A stretch of DNA of 64,000 bases from CBIHON01 sp966211965 (lineage in GTDB: Bacteria > Pseudomonadota > Gammaproteobacteria > Burkholderiales > Burkholderiaceae_D): assembly GCA_966211965.1 (NCBI GenBank), contig CBIHON010000018.1, forward strand, positions 1 through 64,000, given 5' to 3'. The position numbers and the translations under genes are program-made. Of this stretch, positions 20,585 to 28,513 are shown one piece after another; the stretch's first letter is position 1, and each line of letters starts with the position of its first letter. A model generated the notes under the pieces. That model was not told the origin of the DNA. It was given only the letters and a program-made list of their open reading frames with translations, and made no database searches.

Positions 20585-21771
20585 GGCTGGGCGCCGGGCA
20601 GCATGGCCATGACGGCCGCGACGATGTCGGCGGGCGCGGCTATCGAGCGCAGTTTTTTCCATTCCCCGGTATTCAGGTTGCCGGCCAACAGGATAGGATT
20701 GTGCGCCTCCTTGTCTTCGGAGTAACCGCCGAGTTTGGATCGCACTTGATCGATGTTGGCCGTTGTGCCGGTCAAAAACGTCCAGCCAGGCTTGATGTGA
20801 AAGCCGTCGGCGAATTTCTTCAGAATCTCCGGCGTGTCATGCGCCGGATCGACCGTGATCGACACCATGTGCACATCGCGTCCGACCCGGTCGCCGAGCA
20901 AGTCCTGCACCTTCGCCAGGTTGGCGGTCATCGGCGAGCAGATGCCAGGGCAGGTGGTGAACATGAAATTGATCAGAACGACTTTGTCCTTCATCACATC
21001 GTCATAGAAGCGTACACGCCGGCCGTCCTGCGTGAGCAGCGGCAGGTTTGGAAAATAGCGGCTGGCCGCAGCCTTGACCTCGGCAGCAGCGGCGGCCTGT
21101 TCGACCGCGCGCACGATGACGGGCGCCGCGGCCAAGCCGTCGAGGCGCGTCCAGGTTCCGGTCGCCTCATTGATCACCAGCACCAAGCCGTTGTGATCGG
21201 CCTTGTCCGCCGTTGCCGCACCCAGTGCGCGCAGCAGCGTGTCGATCTCGGGCTTGCGCCCGGTGAGAAAATGCCAGCCGGCGCCGGCGTCGAAGCGCTG
21301 TGCGAATGCCTTCATTCGCTGCGGCACATCGGTCGCGGGATCGATGCTGATGGAAAGCAATGCAATATCGCGTCCGACCCGCTCGCCCAGGCTGCGCTGC
21401 ACTTCACGAAACGTCGCGGTCTGGGTGGGGCAAATCGCAGTACAGGTTGTGAAGATGAAGTTGATTGCGACCGTCTTTCCTTTGACCAGGTCGCGATGGA
21501 AGGCCAGCGACCGGCCGTCCTGGTCCAGCACGCCGGCTTCAGGTACCGTTCGTGCGGCCGCGCCCGCCATCAGGCAGTAGCAGCAGATCGCGGCGGCTAA
21601 CAACCTGAAAACGGCAAGCAATGCCTGGCGGCATGCTGCCGCCTCCTGCTGCAGGCGGACTGCCAGCCGTCGAAAAACCGTGGCCGCAGCCGGTGATGGC
21701 TGCCGGAATCGGCGCCTATGCCGGCCGGCGCCTGATCGTGCCGCGCGCCGCAGAGGCCGCTTGCGTCTCAT
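20581..21771 (-). CDS. Tandem double SCO1/SenC copper-chaperone protein
   Basis: 396 residues from ATG 21771, which overlaps the TGA of the upstream flavoprotein gene (ATGA). After a basic N-terminus and one membrane segment (FRLLAAAICCYCLMAGAAA) there are two complete SCO1/SenC thioredoxin-fold domains. The first has FTTCTAICPTQ and DIALLSISIDPATD; the second has FTTCPGICSPM and DVHMVSITVDPAHDTPE. Each keeps the CxxxC copper/redox motif. SCO proteins usually have one domain of about 200 residues and deliver copper to the CuA site of cytochrome oxidase. Here the neighbours are a multicopper oxidase and a CTQ oxidase, so delivery of copper or reduction of disulfides for those is more likely. 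Confidence 0.9.
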   Translation of the reverse strand: MRRKRPLRRAARSGAGRHRRRFRQPSPAAATVFRRLAVRLQQEAAACRQALLAVFRLLAAAICCYCLMAGAAARTVPEAGVLDQDGRSLAFHRDLVKGKTVAINFIFTTCTAICPTQTATFREVQRSLGERVGRDIALLSISIDPATDVPQRMKAFAQRFDAGAGWHFLTGRKPEIDTLLRALGAATADKADHNGLVLVINEATGTWTRLDGLAAAPVIVRAVEQAAAAAEVKAAASRYFPNLPLLTQDGRRVRFYDDVMKDKVVLINFMFTTCPGICSPMTANLAKVQDLLGDRVGRDVHMVSITVDPAHDTPEILKKFADGFHIKPGWTFLTGTTANIDQVRSKLGGYSEDKEAHNPILLAGNLNTGEWKKLRSIAAPADIVAAVMAMLPGAQP

Positions 21772-22892
21772 GCCGCGGCTTGTACCGGAAGTCCGGGATG
21801 GTTCCATCGTTGCCTCCAGAAGTGTGATGCGGGCCAGCGCTGCTCCAGCCGGTAGTGACGGCTGCGTTCAGCCAGGTAGTCTTCAAAGGTGCGCCGGATG
21901 CCGGCTGCATAGGCAGCCAGCGGCGCCTCATCGTCGGTGGCCAGCGCGGCGTCAACCGCAGCCGCTGCCTCCAGTCCTTTGTCCAAGGCAGTGGAAATGC
22001 CTTGCGATGACAAGGGATCGAAACTGGCGGCCGCGTCGCCGGCCGCAAGCCAGCGGCGGCCCGCGGCTGCGGACAGGCAGGCACTGTACGCGGGCACGAT
22101 GAGCGGTTCGGCTTCGAGCCGGCCGCCATGCCGGGTGATACGTTCGCGCGTCAGGACTGAGCGCGCCAGCCGCTCGTACCATGCGCCTGCCCGCAGGTCG
22201 CTTCCGCGCAGGCGCCCGGCATCGGTCATATACGCCGCGACCAGCCGCCGGTCCGGCAAAGGGGCGCTATACCACCAGCCGTCTTCAGCCGCCTCGACCA
22301 GGGTGACGCGTGCAGCCGTTGCGCCGCGGTCGAAATAGGCGACTGCACCGATCAGGTGGTCAAGCGGCGGGTGCCGCACACCACGGTGCCGCGCAAAAGC
22401 GGCCGCTCGTCCCGAGGCATCGATCACGAAACGGGCATCGATTTCGAGCCCGCCGTCCTCGCCCTCGAGCCGCAGGCGCCAACCGCTGTCGCAGGATTTC
22501 GCGCTACTCAAGGCCCGCCCGAAACGCGTATCGGCCCCTGCCGCCAGTGCAGCACGGCGCAGCATCATGTCGAAGCGCGGCCGGTCGAGATGCCAGCCAT
22601 GCCCATACGGACTAAACAAGAAATCCCGGTCGGCCTGAACCGGTGATCCCCAGGCCGAACGATTGCCCAGTGACGGCACATGACCGTCCGATTCGAATTC
22701 ACGCCAGACGCCGAGGCGTTCCAGCGCCATGCGAATCGACGGCGGCACCGATTCGCCGACGGCGCGGCATGGCAGCGCATTGCGATCGGCCAGTACAACC
22801 CGGCGGCCGGCGCGCGCCAGTGCAATCGCGACAGCAGCGCCAGCCGGACCGGCGCCGATCACCGCGACATCGGCCGAGATGCGCGCCGCCAT
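21768..22892 (-). CDS. FAD-dependent LodB/GoxB-type flavoprotein
   Basis: 374 residues from ATG 22892, which overlaps the stop of the LodA-like gene by one base (TGATG). The N-terminal Rossmann motif ADVAVIGAGPAGAAVAIALA binds FAD; a second motif (FVIDASGRAAAF) and GDAAASFDPLSSQGISTALD match the tryptophan-halogenase/geranylgeranyl-reductase superfamily. LodB and GoxB, partners of the CTQ oxidases LodA and GoxA, belong to this group and are required to build the cysteine tryptophylquinone cofactor. Position directly after the LodA-like gene makes that role the best inference. The upstream extension to 23045 reads across the LodA-like gene and is not used. Confidence 0.88.
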   Translation of the reverse strand: MAARISADVAVIGAGPAGAAVAIALARAGRRVVLADRNALPCRAVGESVPPSIRMALERLGVWREFESDGHVPSLGNRSAWGSPVQADRDFLFSPYGHGWHLDRPRFDMMLRRAALAAGADTRFGRALSSAKSCDSGWRLRLEGEDGGLEIDARFVIDASGRAAAFARHRGVRHPPLDHLIGAVAYFDRGATAARVTLVEAAEDGWWYSAPLPDRRLVAAYMTDAGRLRGSDLRAGAWYERLARSVLTRERITRHGGRLEAEPLIVPAYSACLSAAAGRRWLAAGDAAASFDPLSSQGISTALDKGLEAAAAVDAALATDDEAPLAAYAAGIRRTFEDYLAERSRHYRLEQRWPASHFWRQRWNHPGLPVQAAA

Positions 22893-25800
22893 CAATGCGG
22901 CGTCCCCATGCCCCAGATGCGGCGGCGCCTTCCTTCTTTGGGTGGCGACACATAAGCCGACAATACCGGCGTGACAGCGGCCTTTGACAAGGGCGGCGCG
23001 GCCTGCATACCGACCACGCCGATCGGGCAGCCCTGGGCAATCCATTCAACCACGATGTTCTTGAAGGTCTTGCCGCCGGCATCCGGCGCCACCGCCTGGA
23101 AAGCCACCGCCATGTCTCCGGTTCCCGCTAGCATCGCCGTCACCAGCGGGCTGGCGGCCGGATCGTAACGCTTGATCCAGCCGTTGCGCTCATCCGACAG
23201 CGCACGCATCAGCGCATCATTGTCGTTCAGCGCAAACCATTCGCTGATTTGCAGCGAGATCGTTTTTGCCGGATCGGCAGGATCGGGACCTTGCAACAGC
23301 ACCTTGTGACCGGTCACGCCGGTCTGGCGCTGGCGCATGAAATTGACCACCTCTTGCATCAATACATAAGAACTCTTCGGCGCCGCTGGTTTCTTGGTTT
23401 CGCCGAGGTAGAGCACATAGTCCTGCCATAGTTTTTGCTCGTCCTCGGTGAAGACGTGATACATCGGACCATTGAAACTGATCAATTGAAAGATCGGGCT
23501 GTTCTTCAAATCGCCGGGAATCACCAGACCGGAATTTTGCAGTTCCTGCAGGAAGCCGGGCGGATCGAGGAACCAGTCGTTGATCAGGTTCGGGCCGAGC
23601 ATCTTGGTGCCGTGCGAGCGGCTGGCGTACGGCGCCTTGCGGTTGATCATGTCGATCATCAAGTCCACCGGTGTCGGCTTGTTGGCCGCCGCGAACAGAT
23701 CCTCGCCCACCGTGCCCAGCGTGCCGAACGCGACGTAGCCATTCCAGATCCTGCGCCACACCTGCTGCATCGCCGCCTCGCCTTCCGACTCGCGCACCTG
23801 GTCGAGGAACATCTCCACGCATTTCTTCGCAATCGCGCCGTGCCCGGCGCTGGCATTGTCGATGCCGACGTGCAGCGAGTAGTACAGGGGATTGATGCCG
23901 AAGGCCTTCATCTGTTCGACCGTATAGACCAAGCCGATGGCGCTCCATTCGAGATACAGCGTCATGCCCAGCAGCTCCGGCATGAACTCGTCGCCGAACT
24001 GCGAGATCGCCAGCAGGAATACCGGCTGCACAAAGGACGAATCGTACAGCGCTGGATTATTCGCATACTCGCGTGTGTGCAAATCGGGCAGATAGATGTT
24101 CAGGCTTTTCAGCAGGTCGGTATAGACGTTGGCGTGATTCTGCTGGACGTTGCCGTCGCCCATCTCATCCATCCGGATGCTGAACATCAAGGAATCGATC
24201 AAGCCCAGCGGACCGTCCGGCGTGATGCCGCGCAGCCAGACGCCGTCGAGCTGGTTGAAAGGTCCGATCTGCAGAATCTGGTTGACCACCTGCTCGCGCG
24301 TCTGCATCAGGTAGGTCTGCGCTGCCGTTGCGCTGTTTGCATCCCGCACGAAGTTGTCGTAGATCAGTTCGAGCCGGGCGTCGAATGCTTCCTGCGTGAA
24401 GGGGAAGAATTTCCACACTTCGTCAGGGTCGGCCTCGTCCTGGTTTTTCCAGGCCTCGGCCAGCAGTTCATGCACCAGCGAATGCGCGCGCGGGATGAAA
24501 TCTTCATAGGCCGAGATGTTCATCAGGTAGTAGAAATAGTCGCGCATGTTGTCGCCGACATAGGGCGAGCGTTCTGTCTCGATGTACACCTCCTGGCCGG
24601 CCACCTCCTTCTTGACGACGAAGCCGAAGTCCTTCCAGTAGGTCACCATGTCATTGTCGAGCCCTGGCGATTCCTGCTGGATGCCGCGTGCCCACGGCTG
24701 GCGGTCGGCCAGTACCGACGACAGCGCCGCCTGCGACTGCGGATCGTAGGTCTTCATGATGCTTTCGAATTCGGCCTCGGGCACCACGTCGTCCGGCCGC
24801 TGCGCCGGCCACCAGTTGGTGTTGCACTCCGAGAAATCAGCTTGCCACGGCAGGGCCATATGCTGGGTGATCGCGCCGGGCAAGAAGCTCTGGTTGATCC
24901 GGCAGGGACCCGACCAGGTATCCGGGTCGCGCGCAATGTAGGTCATCTCGATGCCGGGATAGAATGCACCGCCGACGCAGGGTTCGAGCGCGGCGCGGTC
25001 CAGTGCTGCCGGTTGTTCGGCGATCGGATACATGCCCAGTGGTTTCGGCGGCGGCAGCACGCCGTCGTGCGGCCAGTCGGCTTCGAAGTCGCCTGCTGCC
25101 CAGCGTTTCATCTTCGCGTACTGGGTTGGACTGAGCGTCAGCCAGGTCACATAGGCGCCGCCCGGCGGAGGCGTGGCCGAATCCTGCAGGTTGGTCGCCT
25201 CGCCGCCGTCACCGGACATCTGTGGCATGTAAAACGCGTTGGCATAGCGCTTCGACTCCTCGGTGTCTTGCGCTTGCGGCGTGGGTGGAACGAGGCCGGG
25301 CATGCGCAGCCGCTGGAACACGTGTTGGCGCATGTCGCGCGGCCGTTCTTCCATGCTGTTGCTGCGCAGGAGTTTGAAGATCGGGTTGCTGTCGCCGATG
25401 AAGGAACCTTGGGCTGTATCGGAACCGTGGCCGCGATTGGCCGTCTTGTTGAGCCAGGTGAAGATGTCGAGCCGTTTCAGGATCGGATAAATGTCGCGTA
25501 CGAACGAGACCGGGGCATCCGGCTTGTTGGCGCCGACCGCGTCCATCGCGACATCGTAGAGCGGCGTCAGCGTTTCGGCGGCGGGGACGAACTTCGGGAC
25601 GCCGACCAGCACCCAGGCCTTGTCCTTGACTTCGACGCTGGCGCCGTTTTTCAGCACTACCTCGGCGCTGACCGGACCGTCGGAGACGTCGTCGTACCAG
25701 TAGTCGTTATTGGCGAAGTAGCTGTTGACGTTGAGGAAGCCCAGCGGGTTGTTCGGGATCAGCGAACCGGACTTGCCGGCGCCGCCCAGCACCAGCAGGC

Positions 25801-26539
25801 GCCCGGACGGGTCGGTGCGCAATTCGCCCAGGGGCACTTCGACCTTGTCCGACAGCGCCACCGGCTCCAGCAGTTTGCCGGGCGTCCAGTGGCAATGCTT
25901 GGGCGGCACGTTGTCCAAATCGGGATAGGCGACGTTCAGATAACCGGTGCGGCTGCCGCGCACGCACTCGGGCTTGACTTTGCTGTATGGCGTCATTTCC
26001 GTGTAGGGCAGGGGGCCGATGGTGCCGCCGTCGAATTTCGGTCCCTTCACCGAGATGCCGCTGACCGAGCGGGGACCCGGGTCGATCACCAGCCGGCTGC
26101 GCTCGGGCGAGTCGGCCGGGATTTCCTGGTTGCGCGGAGGAGGTGCGTCCGGATTCTGTTTATAGAATTCCGGGTACTGGCTTTGCCAATAGGCGCCCAG
26201 GAACATCGAATACGCCGCCTTGCGGTTCGCCAGGTGCACGGTCCATGTGATGTTGGCGTCGGCCGCCGTCAGCTCCTTGATCGGCCGGTCGTTCTTGTCG
26301 TAGGCATAGATGCGGAAGCGCGCTGCCTGCCGCTTGATTTGGCCGTCCTCGTCCTTGTAGCCGCCGGCCGGCTCGACCACCGTCCCCGGCGACTCCGGCC
26401 CGATGAAAAATTCATCCGGGCTATTGCCAATGCGCGCAATGCCCAGGCCGGGATGAATCCGGCAATAGGCAATCTCGGTGTCTTCTGCGGCGGGTGGCAA
26501 GGGTGATGCGGTCGCCGGGGCGGCTGTTTTTTCACTCAC
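22892..26539 (-). CDS. LodA/GoxA-type CTQ oxidase fused to a diiron-oxidase-like domain
   Basis: 1215 residues; GTG start at 26539 behind CAGGAG. Residues 20-600 match LodA/GoxA quinoprotein oxidases: YCRIHPGLGIARIGNS at the start, LTLSPTQYAKMKRWAAGDF, EPCVGGAFYPGIEMT (Cys521) and CNTNWWPAQRPDD (Trp576/577). Cys521 and one of these Trp residues should form the CTQ cofactor; the helper Asp must be located by alignment (D514 is near). No signal peptide, as in LodA. Residues about 630-950 resemble heme-oxygenase-like diiron proteins (PF14518 type): DEMGDGNVQQNHANVYTDLL, LYLEWS and YYSLHVGIDNASAGH, offering H802, E864, H890, D894 and H900 as ligands; the usual Glu three residues before the first His is Gln799. 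The last 250 residues are unassigned. LodA proper has about 720 residues, so this is a large fusion. Confidence 0.87.
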   Translation of the reverse strand: MSEKTAAPATASPLPPAAEDTEIAYCRIHPGLGIARIGNSPDEFFIGPESPGTVVEPAGGYKDEDGQIKRQAARFRIYAYDKNDRPIKELTAADANITWTVHLANRKAAYSMFLGAYWQSQYPEFYKQNPDAPPPRNQEIPADSPERSRLVIDPGPRSVSGISVKGPKFDGGTIGPLPYTEMTPYSKVKPECVRGSRTGYLNVAYPDLDNVPPKHCHWTPGKLLEPVALSDKVEVPLGELRTDPSGRLLVLGGAGKSGSLIPNNPLGFLNVNSYFANNDYWYDDVSDGPVSAEVVLKNGASVEVKDKAWVLVGVPKFVPAAETLTPLYDVAMDAVGANKPDAPVSFVRDIYPILKRLDIFTWLNKTANRGHGSDTAQGSFIGDSNPIFKLLRSNSMEERPRDMRQHVFQRLRMPGLVPPTPQAQDTEESKRYANAFYMPQMSGDGGEATNLQDSATPPPGGAYVTWLTLSPTQYAKMKRWAAGDFEADWPHDGVLPPPKPLGMYPIAEQPAALDRAALEPCVGGAFYPGIEMTYIARDPDTWSGPCRINQSFLPGAITQHMALPWQADFSECNTNWWPAQRPDDVVPEAEFESIMKTYDPQSQAALSSVLADRQPWARGIQQESPGLDNDMVTYWKDFGFVVKKEVAGQEVYIETERSPYVGDNMRDYFYYLMNISAYEDFIPRAHSLVHELLAEAWKNQDEADPDEVWKFFPFTQEAFDARLELIYDNFVRDANSATAAQTYLMQTREQVVNQILQIGPFNQLDGVWLRGITPDGPLGLIDSLMFSIRMDEMGDGNVQQNHANVYTDLLKSLNIYLPDLHTREYANNPALYDSSFVQPVFLLAISQFGDEFMPELLGMTLYLEWSAIGLVYTVEQMKAFGINPLYYSLHVGIDNASAGHGAIAKKCVEMFLDQVRESEGEAAMQQVWRRIWNGYVAFGTLGTVGEDLFAAANKPTPVDLMIDMINRKAPYASRSHGTKMLGPNLINDWFLDPPGFLQELQNSGLVIPGDLKNSPIFQLISFNGPMYHVFTEDEQKLWQDYVLYLGETKKPAAPKSSYVLMQEVVNFMRQRQTGVTGHKVLLQGPDPADPAKTISLQISEWFALNDNDALMRALSDERNGWIKRYDPAASPLVTAMLAGTGDMAVAFQAVAPDAGGKTFKNIVVEWIAQGCPIGVVGMQAAPPLSKAAVTPVLSAYVSPPKEGRRRRIWGMGTPH

Positions 26540-26617
26540 GTTGGATTCTCCTGATCAGACGGTTATAAACTTGCCACGGCTGTCCCTGTCCGCGGTGCAA
26601 GATGCCTACTTCATCAA

Positions 26618-28513
26618 TTACTCTTTGGCCTCCAGCAGCAACCGCGTCGGATCGTTCCAGCGCAGACCCAGCGATGCCGATTGGAAATGCACGTAATAGA
26701 ATCCGGCCTCGCGCGGCACGAACTCGACGCTGTAGATGCCGTGCTCGGTTTCGCGCGCAGCCAATCGTGTTTGCGTGATGCCGGGCGCATCGAAAATCAA
26801 CACTTGCAGATCGCCGATTCCGGCGATCTGCTGTTGTGATGCGGCGTCGGAAACACGGAATTGCAGCTTGCGGCGCTGTCCCACCGGCAGCGCGTCAGCC
26901 GCATCCAGCCTGATGTCCACGCTGCGGCGCGTAACAGGTGCCGATGCCGGCGCTTCGATCGTCAGCGGAAAGCAATGCAGCATGCGTGGTGATTCCAGGA
27001 AAAACACCAATTCGTAGGCACCGGCCTGCGGCAGCCGCCCATCCGCCGTGTACAGACCGGGCTCGCGCTCCTGCAGGCTGCGGTCGACTACCAGCACGGC
27101 GCGCGGCTCGCGGCTGTAATTGGCGAAGCTGCCCATCGGTGCGGCCATGCCTTCTTCGTAGTAGTAAATTGCGCGGTCGGCCGGGTTGGCGACCAGCGCC
27201 GCTGCGCCGTTGGGGACCGCCACCATCGCATCGGCCGGACTGGCGCGGCGACCGTCGGCAGGGCGCCGCTGGCCGCCGGAGAAGCTTGCTACCTGCAACG
27301 GCTGTCCTTCGGTACCGAGTCCATCGAAAGGAATCAGCTGGACGATCTCGCTGCCGCGGCGGCGGATGTAGGCCAGCTTGTCGGAGAACGCTACTTGCTC
27401 GGGACCGAGCGGTACGCCTGCGCTCTGCACGATACGGTTGCTGGCCGCATCAATCACGTGGACCTGGTCCTTGGCTGGGTTGAGCGCAAACGCAAAACGC
27501 CCGCCGGGCGCGAAGCGGATCTGGCCCAATCCCGGCTCGGCTTGCATGCGCGCGGCGATCCGGCCGTCGACATCCAATGCGGCGATCTCGCCGGTACGCT
27601 CAAGCGTCACATAGGCCAATTGGGCCTGCGATGACCATGCGATTGCGGCCGGCCTGCCGCCGGTTTGCACCTCGGCTGTTTTTTTCAGTGCGATTGCATC
27701 GATCACGGTGATCTTGCCATCATCGTTATTGCTGACGAAGAGGGTGCGGCCATCGTCGCTGAACGCAAGCGCCTGTGCGTCGCCGGTGTCGATTCTGGCG
27801 GCCACCTTGTTCGTGGCGCCGTCAATGGCTGCGACACCTGCGGCGTCCGTGGCCCAAACTCGGTTCCGTTGAGAGTAACCGGGTTGCACCGCGAGCCGGC
27901 GCGGCGTACCGCCGATGGAGATGTTGGCCAGCACGCTCCATTTCCTGGTGTCGATCACGGCTACCGCGCCGGCTTCCGGCATCGACACGAACAGACGCTG
28001 GTCCGGTGTCTGCACCCAGTCTTCGCCCGGCGAACGTAGCGGCACCAGGGCCAGGAGCTTCGATCCGCCGAATCCGTTCAGCGGATCGATTACCGTGATC
28101 GACGGGTCTTCATTCAAGGCCAGCACGTAATAGGCGTTCAAATCCAGCGCAGGCGAGCGCAGCCAACTGCCGCCGATGAAGCTAGATGCCTTGCGTCGGC
28201 AACTCTGCGGGTCTTCGTCAGGTCCGGCACGTTTCGCGGCCAGCCAGGCTGCCGGCCGCGCGCCGCGCAAGGGAGCGCCGGTCGCAGTGTCGCGCAGGCT
28301 CAGCGCAAAGCGCAGGTCGCTGCCTTCGCGCGGCTGCTCCGAGACGTCGACCCGAACCTCGATGCCTTCCTGGACCGCGCCGCCGAGCGAGGCAGCATTG
28401 GCAATGCCGTTCAGGCAGCACAGCGTCAGCGCAAGACGGCGCAGCCAAGGCCGGCGAAGGGCCGGTTTCAATGCCGGCAAGGCTGGATAGCCTGGGCTGT
28501 TTCGAAACATCAT
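26618..28513 (-). CDS. Secreted YVTN beta-propeller protein
   Basis: 631 residues. A signal-like segment (LRRLALTLCCLNGIANAA) precedes an Ig-like part (about 50-100), then a beta-propeller of YVTN/NHL-like blades (about 110-420): AVAVIDTRKWSVLANISIGG, GRTLFVSNNDDGKITVIDAI, GRFAFALNPAKDQVHVIDAA. An Ig-like C-terminus (RRSVDIRLDAADALPVGQRR...) closes the protein. The start overlaps the oxidase stop in the form ATGA (a second ATG at 28510 gives TGATG), so translation is coupled. 78 bp separate its stop from the CTQ-oxidase gene. I infer a periplasmic or cell-surface scaffold for the oxidase system. No catalytic residues are evident. Confidence 0.85.
   Translation of the reverse strand: MMFRNSPGYPALPALKPALRRPWLRRLALTLCCLNGIANAASLGGAVQEGIEVRVDVSEQPREGSDLRFALSLRDTATGAPLRGARPAAWLAAKRAGPDEDPQSCRRKASSFIGGSWLRSPALDLNAYYVLALNEDPSITVIDPLNGFGGSKLLALVPLRSPGEDWVQTPDQRLFVSMPEAGAVAVIDTRKWSVLANISIGGTPRRLAVQPGYSQRNRVWATDAAGVAAIDGATNKVAARIDTGDAQALAFSDDGRTLFVSNNDDGKITVIDAIALKKTAEVQTGGRPAAIAWSSQAQLAYVTLERTGEIAALDVDGRIAARMQAEPGLGQIRFAPGGRFAFALNPAKDQVHVIDAASNRIVQSAGVPLGPEQVAFSDKLAYIRRRGSEIVQLIPFDGLGTEGQPLQVASFSGGQRRPADGRRASPADAMVAVPNGAAALVANPADRAIYYYEEGMAAPMGSFANYSREPRAVLVVDRSLQEREPGLYTADGRLPQAGAYELVFFLESPRMLHCFPLTIEAPASAPVTRRSVDIRLDAADALPVGQRRKLQFRVSDAASQQQIAGIGDLQVLIFDAPGITQTRLAARETEHGIYSVEFVPREAGFYYVHFQSASLGLRWNDPTRLLLEAKE

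Noticed and set aside
23435..26506. A 1023-codon open frame antisense to the CTQ-oxidase gene
   Set aside because: Arg/His/Val-rich shadow typical of GC-rich antisense frames; the opposite strand has clear LodA motifs, a ribosome site and operon overlaps.
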